Part shown: one piece after another, positions 11,533 through 21,820 of the stretch
How positions within the stretch are numbered: the first letter of the stretch is position 1
Layout of the letters: each line of letters begins with the position of its first letter
NCBI GenBank assembly: GCA_022495995.1
Contig: JAFEMH010002554.1
Coordinates: 267,799-331,798, forward strand
Length of the DNA stretch: 64,000 nucleotides
Reading direction: 5' to 3'
Source of the DNA: Adenophora triphylla var. japonica
Taxonomy: Eukaryota; Streptophyta; Magnoliopsida; Asterales; Campanulaceae
The notes under the pieces: model-generated
Told to the model about the DNA's origin: nothing
What the model saw: the letters and a program-made list of their open reading frames with translations, nothing else
Databases searched by the model: none
Made by a program: the position numbers and the translations under genes

Positions 11533-11656
11533 TTTTTTTTAACGAAATGGGCAATGCCCCCTAGAATTTTATTAAGATGAAATAAAAATTATAAAGGGCA
11601 ATGAAAGAAAATTAAATAAAAGGTCTGTCAAACTGCCTTGAGTAGTTCCATTGCCT
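11533..11656 (-). mobile_element. 5'-truncated LINE insertion, 124 bp
   Basis: On the minus strand a short body ends in aattctagggggcattgcccatttcgtt plus a run of A. A 9-bp direct repeat tcagtcctt flanks it (11524-11532 and 11657-11665). Its end is ~80% like the LINE 3' UTR at 9915-9960. Removing it rejoins the ORF1 frame (AKTRT then DGVKLN), so it is a retrotransposed LINE tail. Confidence 0.8.
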
Positions 11657-12202
11657 CAGTCCTTGTCTTAGCCTTAGGATGAAAATTGTAACAAGTAGAC
11701 ATATCATGACCCAACTTGAAACAATGTTTACAATAACTAGGAAGATTAAAGTCAAGGACTTGGTAGAAACTAGAAAAATCATGTCAACAGTCGATAAAAA
11801 CCCTAGATGGCAATCTTTTTAATAAATCAACTTGGACCAAAACCTTGGCCACACTAGGCCGAGAGAGATTTGTCGTATAGGTTGATCAATTGCCAATGGC
11901 TCTCCAAAGATTCGAGCAATCGAAAAAAGGCATACCTTGTTGATATATAAATAGGGAGGCCTGGGAGACCAATCCATGCGGGATAAAGTGAGGAGTTCTT
12001 CTCCGGGTGCCATGAAGGTGTCCATCTGAATACACGCATAGGGTATCTTCCAAGTTGCCATTGTTCCTTAGCCCAAAGACGGTTGAAGTCAACTTCATGC
12101 ATCAATCGTATCAGAATATGCTTTGAGTCCACGTGACCTAGCGAAAAATCAGCTTTAAGACCAAACATTAATAAATATTGTTCTGTTGCCTCCATGTCTA
12201 GT

Positions 12203-12720
12203 CACTACGAAAAAACTGTGGATTAGTGACGATAGTTTACTGAGGAAACTTTTTTCCATGGTAATTCCCAAGAAATTTACCTAGGAATTTTATTTCCTGC
12301 AAATAATGAGGAAAATATCAAGGAATTTTTTTTTCTATGGTGAATTTTGAGGAATTTAGGAAGGAGAAATTTCTCTAGGGAAATTTGAAAGGAATTTACC
12401 AAGAAAACATTTTCCATTGTAATTTTTGATGAAAATACCAAGGAATACTTTTTCCATGGTGAATTCCAAGGAATATATTTCCTAGGAAAATTTCCTTTTT
12501 AAATTTCTTGGGAAGTATCACCCAAAATTCCAATTTGGTGCTAAACTTCCCTCCAAAATTATCAAGTAATATATTCCTAGGCAATCACTCAAAATATTTT
12601 AAAACTTTGGTGGGAAGATTTTCGCCATAATTACCAAGGGAATTACAAAGGAATAAATACCAAGGAAATATTTCCTTGGTGAAATTCTTGGTAAATTTCA
12701 AAATAATAGATGTCAAAAAA
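12203..12720 (+). mobile_element. CACTA (En/Spm) terminus with subterminal repeats
   Basis: The sequence CACTACGAAAAAACTG at 12203 is a typical CACTA end. It is followed by ~500 bp of degenerate ccaaggaatatttttccatgg-type words in both orientations, as in CACTA subterminal regions. No matching ttttttcgtagtg end was found to the right, so only one end is supported. Confidence 0.65.
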
Positions 12721-12769
12721 ATAATTCCTTATATTTACACACACATAATATATTATAATTGTTTCTCAA

Positions 12770-13685
12770 TAGACAATTGATTTTTTTAATTTTTTTTTGG
12801 ATAAATAAAACTATTTGAGATGTTAGTTAGTAGTGATTTTTTTTACAAAAAATTATATAAAAAAGTTAAAAAAATTTAAAGAAATGAAAGTATATAATAG
12901 AAAAAAAAGAGGGACGGATAATAGCATTTACTTTTTTTTTATTATTTTTTTTTGATTTATAAAACTATTTGAGATTTTAGTTTGTAGTGAATTTTTTTAC
13001 AAAAAGTTATATAAAAAAAGTTAAGAATTTTTAAAGAAATGAAAGTATATAATAGAAAAAAGAGGGACGGACAATAGCATTTACTTTTTTAATTTTTTTT
13101 TGGATAAATAAAAATATTTGAGATGTTAATTAGTAGTGAATTTTTTTACAATAAGTTATATAAAAAAAGTTAAGAATTTTAAAAAAAATGAAAGTATATA
13201 ATAGAAAAAAGAGGGACGGACAATAGCATTTACTTTTTTAATTTTTTTTTATTTTTTTTGGATAGATAAAACTATTTGAGATGTTAGTTATTGTGAATTT
13301 TTTTACAAAAAGTTATATAAAAATAGTTAAGAATTTTTAAAGAAATTAAAGTATATAATAGAATAAGAGAAGGACGGACAATAGCATTTACTTTTTTAAT
13401 TTTTTTAATTTTTTTTGGATAAATAAAACTATTTGAGATGTTATTTAGTAGTGATTTTTTTTACAAAAAGTTATATAAAAAAGCTAAGAATTTTTAAAGA
13501 AATGAAAGTATATAATAGAAAAAAGAGAAACGGACAATAGCATTTACTTTTTAATTTTTTTTGGATATATAAAACTATTTGAGATGTTAGTTAGTAGTGA
13601 AATTTTTACAAAAAGTTATATAAAAAAATTTAAGAATTTTTAAAGAAATGAAAGTATATAATAGAAAATAGAGGACAATAGGGTA
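12770..13685. repeat. ~150-bp tandem repeat array, left block
   Basis: About six units start with ggataaataaaactatttgag (near 12799, 12950, 13100, 13258, 13417, 13563). Each contains agtagtgattttttttacaaaaa, aaatgaaagtatataatag and gagggacggacaatagcattt. Spacing is 146-159 bp. Units differ by small indels in T/A runs. Confidence 0.95.
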
Positions 13686-13689
13686 TATG

Positions 13690-13887
13690 TTATATTTTAG
13701 GATATATGCTATGGTTTAGGGTATATGTATATGGGCTATGATTTAGAGTATATGATATGTGTATATGATACAGAGTATATGATTTAGGGTATAAAGTATG
13801 GGTGTCTGGTGTATGGGATATTTGGTCTATGATATGAGTTATGGTTTAGGGTATAGGAAATGGGTGTCCGGTGTATGAATATATGAT
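13690..13887. repeat. Degenerate gggtatatg/gatttagg repeat, flank of the MITE
   Basis: Short irregular repeats of gtatatgatttaggg. The sequence at 13840-13896 and its continuation at 14355-14480 are duplicated as one uninterrupted block at 15065-15290, which supplies a paralogous empty site for the element between them. Confidence 0.8.
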
Positions 13888-13896
13888 ATATGTTTA

Positions 13897-14354
13897 CACA
13901 AAATCTGGGGAGAAACGCGTTTCTCCGTCGCTGTTGGAGAAACGGGGCTAAGTATGTCGCGCGACATACTTAGCCACAACAACTGGATAACCTTTCCAAA
14001 GCTTCTGGATATCCAGAAGCTTGAATATGGATATCCAGAAGCTTGAATATGGATATCCAGAAGCTTTGAAAAGGATATCCAGAAACCAAATATTTTTTCT
14101 GGCTATCCTTTCCAAAGCTTCTGGATATCCATATTCAAGCTTCTGGATATCCAGAAGCTTTGGAAAGGATATCCAGAAAAAATATTTGATTTCTGGATAT
14201 CCTTTTCAAAGCTTCTGGATATCCATATTCAAGCTTCTGGATATCAAGAAGCTTTGGAAAGGATATCCAGAAACTGGCTAAGTATGTCGCGCGACATACT
14301 TAGCCCCGTTTCTCCAGACGCGACGGAGAAACGCGTTTCTCCCCAGACCGACTC
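13897..14354. mobile_element. Palindromic MULE-type MITE, 458 bp
   Basis: A 9-bp duplication ATATGTTTA flanks it (13888-13896, 14355-14363). Terminal inverted repeats of ~70 bp (tctggggagaaacgcgtttctcc...) are nearly perfect, and each contains its own 26-bp perfect palindrome centred on gtcgcgcgac. The core is about eight alternating copies of ggatatccagaagctt, itself palindromic around gatatc. No protein. The pre-insertion sequence survives at about 15129-15150. Confidence 0.9.
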
Positions 14355-14484
14355 ATATGTTTAAGGAATTTGGTATATTAAAAATTATTTTATTTAATTT
14401 TTATGTGTATGAGTTATAAGGTGTTTAGGCATATGATTTTTATGGGGTATGATTTAGGGTTTAGGGATTATGTATATGATTTTT

Positions 14485-14576
14485 TTTTTTGGATAAATAA
14501 AACTATTTGAGATGTTAGTTAGTAGTGATTTTTTTTTTACAAAAAGATATATAAAAAAAGTTAAATTTTTTTAAAG

Positions 14577-14580
<4 letters not shown>
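14485..14580. repeat. Partial unit of the ~150-bp repeat plus (TA)n
   Basis: One unit start (ggataaataaaactatttgagatgttag, split here by the sequence limit: key words ggataaataaaac, agtagtgatttttt) runs into a short TA tract at 14580-14610. Confidence 0.8.
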
Positions 14581-14610
<30 letters not shown>

Positions 14611-14617
<7 letters not shown>

Positions 14618-15060
14618 ACTAAATTAGAAAGAGGAAGTCCCCTTAAAGGTCTTCTCACTAAGAGGGGTTCCAAAGGAACTTGAAAAACAATGAAGATGAA
14701 TCATCTATTTATAGTAGAAGAAATATTAGAAAAAGGTAGGATGCATCTATGTGGGAAACGCTAAAAATATTTGAATTTAGAGATGGTGGGAAAAATAAGA
14801 TTTCATTTGCCTCCAAAAATTTCATGAGAGACTTTCACATAAAAATGAAACAAGTAAAAGGCCCAAGAGAAGTAATGGATTTAAGAAAAAAATACTAAAG
14901 GCCCATTATTAGAAAATATTACAACAAGCTATTATACTTATAAATATTTTAGTAATATTGTTAGTTTTATCATTTTGTTCTTATGTTTTTTTTAATTATA
15001 CTTATAAAAAGTTTGCAACCTTTTTTTTTCACACCCTCACTCTAAATTCTAGATACGCCA
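14611..15060. other. Unassigned 450-bp segment between repeat blocks
   Basis: No open frame of note, no clear repeat. It contains aggtcttctcactaagaggggttcc and ttctagatacgccactgg. It may be a fragment of another element. Confidence 0.4.
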
Positions 15061-15064
15061 CTGG

Positions 15065-15290
15065 GTATATGACATGAGTTATGGTTTAGAGTATATGGTA
15101 TGAGTATCCGGTGTATGGATATATGATAGTATATGTTTAAGGAATTTGGTATATTAAATATTATTTTATTTAATTTTTATGTGTATGAGTTATAAGGTGT
15201 TTAGGCATAGGATTTATGGTTTAGGGTATGGGGTATGGAGTATGATTTAGGGTTTAGGGTTTAGGGATTAGGTATATGATTTTATTTAAA
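15065..15290. repeat. Paralogous copy of the MITE insertion site
   Basis: It matches 13840-13896 joined directly to 14355-14480, including tatatgtttaaggaatttgg without the 458-bp element. Confidence 0.85.
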
Positions 15291-15294
15291 CTTT

Positions 15295-16080
15295 TTTTTT
15301 TTAATAAGTAAAACTATTTGAGATGTTAGTTAGTAGTGAATTTTTTTACAAAAAGTTATATAAAAAAAGTTAATAATTTTTAAAGAAATGAAAGTATATA
15401 ATAGAAAAAGAGGAACGGACAATAGCATTTACTTTTTTAATTTTTTTTGGACATATAAACTATTTGAGATGCTAGTTAGTAGTGAATTTTTTTACAAAAA
15501 ATTATATAAAAAAATTAATAATTTTTAATGAAATGAAAGTATATAATAGAAAAAATAGGGACGGATAATAGCATTTACTTTTTTAATTTTTTTAATTTTT
15601 TTTTGGATAAATAAAACTATTTGAGATGTTAGTTAGTAGTGATTTTTTTTTAAAAAAGTTATATAAAAAGAGTTAATGTTTTTTTAAAGAAATGAAAGTA
15701 TATAATAGAAAAAAGAGGGACGGACAATAGCATTTATTTTTTTAATTTTTTTTGATAAATAAAACTATTTGAGATGTTATTTAGTAGTGATTTTTTTTAC
15801 AAAAAGTTATATAAAAAAAGTTAAGAATTTTTGAGGAAATGAAAGTATATAATAGAAAAAAGAGGGACGGACAATAGCATTTACTTTTTAAATTTTCTTT
15901 AATTTTTTTTTGGATAAGTAAAACTATTTGAGATGTTAGTTAGTAGTGAATTTTTTTACAAAATGTTATATAAAAAAATTAAGATTTTTTTAAGAAATGA
16001 AAGTATATAATAGAAAAAAAGAGAGACGGATAATAGGATTTACTTTTTTATTTTTAAATTTTTTTTGGATAAATATTTAA
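15295..16080. repeat. ~150-bp tandem repeat array, right block
   Basis: Five to six further units of the 12770-13685 repeat (starts near 15305, 15450, 15605, 15750, 15910, 16065). The orientation is the same as in the left block. Confidence 0.95.
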
Positions 16081-16340
16081 TATTTAATTATTATTATTAT
16101 ATAATATTATTTTATATTTTAAATTATTTTTGATATTACTAATTATTATGGTCATTAAGAGATTTTTGCCATTAAATACATCACAAACAAGATCTTAGCT
16201 ATTAAATACATTACAAGCAATATAATCCAATGGTCCAAATTCATTTAACAAAATAATGACACCCTTTCATTTAATTGGCTTACAAATGTTCACATGGATT
16301 GATGATGTAATCAATCTGGACCATTAATCATAAACATCCA
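16081..16340. other. AT-rich segment, nothing identified
   Basis: The words aatccaatggtccaaat and catccaatggtccaaat occur near 16225 and 16337. No gene or element end was recognised. Confidence 0.4.
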
Positions 16341-17000
<660 letters not shown>

Positions 17001-17191
17001 GGGATTGATGATGGTGGTGGTATATTTTAAAAATAATCCATTAATAATTCTAAATACACATATTTTTAATTATGTTTAATATTTTTTAAATTACTAATTT
17101 AAATGATTTTTGAATAAATATTTATTTAATTATATAAATATATTTAATATATTAATCAAGGAAAATAAAATAACACCAAATTTGCATCTGA

Positions 17192-17278
17192 CTAAAAATA
17201 CACTAATAATACTATTTTTTATTTTTATTTTGTCTATTTTGAACCATTTTGCATCTGATAAAATTTGCATTAAGATCC
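17192..17278. repeat. Paralogous empty site of the minus-strand Helitron
   Basis: The sequence tacactaataatactattttt here equals the left flank (..acactaa, ending 17457) joined directly to the right flank (taatactatttt.., from 21988) of the Helitron. The match with the right flank continues for about 65 bp through tttgcatctgataaaatttgcatta. Confidence 0.85.
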
Positions 17279-17457
17279 CAAAAATTAGGCATTTTGACTA
17301 AAAATACACTATTTTTTTTATCTTTTCTAAATTAAGTGGGGGAGTTGCCCCCATACAAGGACAGTAGCAAAGCCAACCTAACGGTATGGAGACATTTGGC
17401 CCCTTAATTTTTAGAAATGTCATTTTGATAGCTATAAATTTTTAAAATGTACACTAA

Positions 17458-17493
17458 CTAGTACACAAAAGCCCGTGCCATTGGCACGGGTCA
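17458..17493 (-). terminator. Helitron 3' hairpin and CTAG end
   Basis: An 8-bp GC-rich stem (plus strand cccgtgcc/ggcacggg, 17474-17492) lies 10-12 bases from the terminal CTAG, the arrangement that marks Helitron 3' ends. Confidence 0.9.
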
Positions 17494-17639
17494 GTACGGA
17501 AAGGAAGACAGTATGAAAAGAGAAAGACGTGGGAAAACTGAAATCGCATGCTAACTATATGATGTTTTAAATGTAATTTTAAACTGTTTATAATACACAA
17601 TAAAAGTTGTTTACAAGAAGATAACACATAAATTAACAT

Positions 17640-18470
17640 CTAATTAACATATAGATTTTTAACCAGTTGAAGTAAAGATGTTGTCTCAATCGAAACAGAC
17701 ATTGGCCAGGTACGTTTACGTAAAAGCACCTGAAATAAATAAAAAATGAAATCAATATATTTTTATTAAATTAACAATATAATAATTAAAGAAATAATAA
17801 TAATACCTTATTATGCCCATTCCAAGTCATTGTCGGAGGTTTGTGCAAGCGTCTATATTCTTTCACGCACTCATCCCATGACTACAAATATATGATTGAA
17901 ATATTTGAGAATGATGATAAAATAATTATTGAAGTGGTAAGTAACTTGACATAATTTGATAGAATTATAATAAATTAAATTAAATTACATGCATCCATAT
18001 CAAATTATAAATATAAATAAACAATAATAAATATTTAAACTGAAATTATAAATAAACAATACTAAATATTTAAACTGAAATGAATTAAATACCAGTGGGG
18101 GCAATGCAACTGTCGGTAGGTTGGTTAGTCGATTTTGATCCTAATAATGAATTCTAAATATTAGTCAAAAAATCTATATATATTCGTTAATTAATGTAAA
18201 TAAATAAATAAAAAAAACTTAATTTAACATCAAATGTTTACCCTTATCATTTCATCGTGTTCAAAAGGTTCTCGCATGACAATCGAGACATTGTTTCTTC
18301 GCAAAATGTCAATCTAAAAATCACATTATTATCATAATCACATATCACATATCACATATGATAAAAACAAATATTTACAATAAAATAGTAATAGTAAAAT
18401 ATTAAATTACTGTTTCACTTAGAGCCGAATCACCATATCCATAAATATTCAATGTTCCTTGAGTGTTCAT
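17640..18470 (-). CDS. Five-exon ORF (114 aa) inside the Helitron, unknown product
   Basis: The minus strand joins five exons: 18470-18411, 18313-18242, 18140-18093, 17881-17807 and 17729-17640. Each junction has GT and AG, every intron is phase 0, and the 345 nt give one frame from ATG to TAG. Key pieces are MNTQGTLNIYGYGDSALSET, DILRRNNVSIVMREPFEH, LPTVALPPL, SWDECVKEYRRLHKPPTMTW and LLRKRTWPMSVSIETTSL. Introns are short (98-101 nt for the first two) and AT-rich, as in dicots. The first exon has an acceptor at 18482-18483, and an upstream exon-like stretch near 18556-18600 has a stop, so this is probably the 3' part of a captured gene. I do not recognise the family. Confidence 0.55.
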
Positions 18471-18699
18471 TTTTTTCAAACCTATAAAAATAAACACAAC
18501 TTGTAAATCTATAGTGTAAAACACTATCTAAATCAACATTCAAATAAAAAATAACCTTCTTATGGTTCTTCATCTGAACATCTGGGTACGTCGAGAGTAA
18601 TTTGAATTACATTTATTTATTGAACAATTCTAATAACTCTGATAATTCAAGAATATAATGTCCATGGATTATGTGAAGCTAAGAAGCGATTAATATTGT

Positions 18700-18717
18700 C
18701 CTCTATTGTGTTATAGA
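18700..18717 (-). mobile_element. Second, internal Helitron 5' terminus
   Basis: The minus strand reads A|TCTATAACACAATAGAGG from 18717, closely matching the terminus at 21987 (TCTATAATACAATACAGG). Only one 3' end lies downstream (17458), so a 1.26-kb Helitron (18717-17458) is contained within the 4.5-kb one. Confidence 0.7.
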
Positions 18718-18892
18718 TTTAATATAAATTAAATTTTAAATTGAACATATTGATAAAATGTTAATAATATTTTAAAATTATAAGATATTATTTCTATATT
18801 TAAATTATTTTATCGATAAAAAAAATACGTAGGTACTAATTATATAATAACCATAATTCAAAAAAATTGCTGTACACATAATAATATTTTAA

Positions 18893-19594
18893 AATGCTTC
18901 TATTTTTTTTTTGTGTTGTTCATGCATTAATCCTAAATACTATATCTCTCTCTCTCTCTCTATCTCTCTCTCTCACACATAAAAACACAGAAAAACAAAT
19001 TTCTGAGAAAGCCCTTTTCTTTCTCTATCCTCCCCAATTGACGCAGCCCTTCCAGCTTCTCCGGCTACCCCACCCCTCCCACACTCAGGCCACCTCCTCC
19101 CCTTCCCTTCTCTCCCCTCCCCTCCCCATTCGATCGGCGTTACTACGTCCGACCATCTTCTCCGTCCAATCGGCTCCCACCGAGAGATTAATTAAGAGGG
19201 TTATTGGGTTTCATCAGTGACGATCAACGAAGGAAGGCAACCATTCATCGAAAATTCCCACCGGAGCATCACTTTGGAATTTTGGGAAAGGAAGCCTTGA
19301 GTCACGCTAATCCAATCCGTCTGCAATTCGTCCTCAATTCGCCCGCAATTCGTCCTCAATCCGTCCACAATTCGTCCAATCTGCCCGCAAACCGCCTGGC
19401 TGCCAATGGTGCCCCGGTGAAGACGATGGTTTTGAGGTGGTTGGTTATGTTGAGGTTAGGGAGGGGGTTGGCCGGAGGTTAGGCGAGGTTGATAGCATTT
19501 TGAGTTGTTGTGCTTTCCTCTCTATCTTTCTCTCTCTCGCTCTCTCTAGACCTTAGTTCTAAAAATTCTTGGTAGGCTTTGTTAAGAATTGATG
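18893..19594 (+). promoter_or_regulatory. Captured 5' leader of the JAZ-like gene
   Basis: CT-rich (18944-18975, 19510-19550) and pyrimidine-rich sequence lies directly upstream of the JAZ-like start codon. Long frames here show no conserved protein. It is likely 5' UTR and proximal promoter carried along with the exon. Confidence 0.45.
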
Positions 19595-19685
19595 ATGGAG
19601 AGACATTTCATGGGTTTGAATTCCAAAGATTCTTCCTTGATTGTTGTCAAGGAAGAAGCTGTTGAAGGCTCTCAGGATCACTCAG
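19595..19685 (+). pseudogene. Captured first exon of a JAZ/TIFY6-like gene
   Basis: ATG at 19595 opens MERHFMGLNSKDSSLIVVKE, then EAVEGSQDHS, and ends at a donor cag|gtactt (19686). Plant TIFY6B/JAZ3-type proteins begin MERxFLGLxSK...VKEE, and the first intron falls soon after. The TIFY and Jas domains are absent, so only the N-terminal exon was taken. JAZ proteins repress jasmonate-responsive MYC factors; this fragment alone would not. It lies antisense to the Helitron. Assignment rests on this short conserved start. Confidence 0.65.
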
Positions 19686-21514
19686 GTACTTAATTTACAT
19701 TCATTTTTACAGATATTTGATTAAGAGGGGTGGGAAGGAAACATTAAATAGAGAAATTAAACAGAGAAGTAAAGCTAACTTACAGTCTAAGAGAGAGAGA
19801 GAATGGGTGCCGGAGGCAAAACTTTAAAATCTTCAGCGTCACAGTCAAAACGGGGAAAACTGGCGTAGATGTAAAATTGTGAAAATGAGAAAAATAATAG
19901 GGGAGAAAAATTAAGAGAGGCCGGAACCTTTAAATTTTACTGATTGGTTTAATCGTAAGTTTTGCAACAGCCAGGCAGAGTGGGAGAGATCGTGGGAGAA
20001 GGTGGGAAATTGTTGGAGATTGGATTGTTTACAGCCGTCCGATCAACTCTCCAACTTTTAATCTCAGCCGCTCTTTATCAAGATGGTATACAGAGGAATA
20101 AAATTTAAATCCCTTAATCGTATATTATTGCTAAGAATCATATCCATAATATAATGGAGATGCAAAGATTTTTAAATCCTCTGTAACACCTATTTTCTCT
20201 ACGGACTGTGAACATAGAAATTGAAGAAAGGAAGAGATATATGCCAATGTCTTAAGCATGTACAGGTGCAACATCAAGGAAACTAATTAAAACTTATCTT
20301 TCTAACTTTACAGATGAATGGTTAAAAAAAAATTGGGGCCACTTTTGATAAACAAAAATAATTACCCTAAAAAATGATCAAGAAGTCAATTAGGCATGAG
20401 TTTGATGTATTTCATTCAATTAGCTCGCTCATTATATTCTACAATGTAATACTAACACTGTCCAATCCTTAAAATGGTTTAGTCTCTTCTCTTTTCACTA
20501 AAAACTTGATTTTTTGATTTTTTTTAACAGCAAAATCTCGAGTTACTTAATACAGTTAAAATTTATGTCAAATGCATGTTTAGAAGAGTCAAACAGTACC
20601 AAAAAGGGTTAGGCCAATCCGCCTAGGATCCGCACTGAATATCTGGAATTTTCCGCAAATGAAATCCGTATTTCTTGTCCTTGAACTTCAATTCAATTCC
20701 ATCAAAACCCAGGTGGCTAATATATTTGAGTATTTACTGCTGTCCTCACCTTCATGCGTTTTAGTCACATATTTATCCGGATCAAGTGCTAGCAATATGT
20801 GCGATTTGATTGTGATTTGCATATTACAGTTATTGATTCTCTTATATATCCTCTGCTCAAGATGCCATCAACAATATCTGCAGCAAAATCTTGAACATTT
20901 TACTTTAACTGAGAAAACAACCTTTTTAAATAGAGTAATGGTCAAGCTGATGTATATGTAAACATATTGGATATATATTTTTCATTTCCACGCAAAATCT
21001 CAAAGTTACTAACACCCCAAGAATCTAGGGCTTGTCCATTTCCCCTAGTTCATGGGTGATTTTTTGGTTAAGTTTGGGTGTTTAGTCAGAAATCTAGATG
21101 TTAACTGGTTTTTGATTAAATATTCTTCATAATGCAAATTCCCTACTCTATGATGAGGCTTATTGGTGATAAGTTACTTACTCCAGTCCTTTGAATCGTG
21201 AATTGAGTGACTCCTGTGTAAAATGGCACTCTAAATCGGGCATTGTGCTATGCAAGTTCAGTTGAAGGATGATAATTTTGTGCATTAGTGATGCCTAACA
21301 TGGACTTATTCACCTTTGTTTGCATATTCTTGCCTGGTGTCAATGGCAACTGGTGTCACAAAGTTGCTTCCACCTTTAAACAAATCAGTATTCGTTAACC
21401 TTTGGGATTTGAGTCCATTCAGTAAACCATTGCCGCTGATTGGTTATCTGAAAAAATGAATAATCCCCTACCATTACAAGAACTATATATTTTTCTGTGC
21501 ATTACAGGATGAAA

Positions 21515-21820
21515 ATGGAATCACCTTCTTCAAACATGTTATATTCTGATGATGACACTAAAAACTTGGAGCAGTTGCTACATGCATTTGGCTCTGTAGT
21601 TTCTCTATAGGATATAGCCTCTGCTTATTGTCAAGCAGGCCATGATGTATACACGACAGGTGAAATACTATGTAATCTGCAGGGAAGCTCCTTTGGCTCT
21701 TCCACTTCTGAATCCAAAGATGTGTTGGATGGTGACACTGAATTGAGGAAGCCTCATACAGAAATATACTCCTATGCACCAAAGCCAAAAAATGTTCAGC
21801 ATCAATGGGTAGTGTTTCAG
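21515..21820 (+). pseudogene. Captured exon with UBA/CUE-like helix region, one stop
   Basis: After an acceptor (attacag, 21508) the frame reads MESPSSNMLYSDDDTKN, LEQLLHAFGSVVSL, a TAG at about 21608, DIASAYCQAGHDVYTTGEI, LCNLQGSSFGSS and PHTEIYSYAPKPKNVQHQW, and stops at a donor cag|gtgtaa (21821). The LEQLLHAF...DIASAYCQAG...EILCNLQG pattern looks like the UBA/CUE-like region of plant Smr/DUF1771-type proteins; that is from memory and tentative. It shares strand with the JAZ-like exon 1.8 kb upstream and could in principle be spliced to it. Confidence 0.45.

Larger units (their letters stand above)
10147..12196 (-). pseudogene. LINE ORF1 (DUF4283, zinc knuckle), broken
   Basis: From 12195 downwards the minus strand encodes GLKADFSLGHVDSKHILIR, then FRWTPSWHPEKNSS and PAWIGLPGLPIY, which fit DUF4283 of plant LINE ORF1 proteins. 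After a frameshift near 11855 comes RPSVAKVLVQVDLLKRLP, a stop in FIDC*HDF, and the knuckle CKHCFKLGHDMSTC (CX2CX4HX4C) near 11740-11700. A 124-bp LINE-tail insertion (11533-11656) then splits the frame, which resumes as TDGVKLNPINSK with further stops and continues in open frames at 11244-10801. The last part ends near 10147 after a PIF MITE. ORF1 proteins of this type bind RNA; this copy is dead. Confidence 0.7.
9915..12202 (-). mobile_element. LINE (L1-type) remnant: ORF1 and 3' end
   Basis: On the minus strand a DUF4283-type ORF1 with a zinc knuckle is followed by a charged tail and a 3' UTR ending in tagggggcgctgccctttt near 9917-9937. The 5' end of ORF1 is missing: the frame starts inside the DUF4283 domain and stops 8 bp from a CACTA terminus at 12203. 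No ORF2 (endonuclease/RT) is present between ORF1 and the 3' UTR, so this is a deleted copy. Confidence 0.65.
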
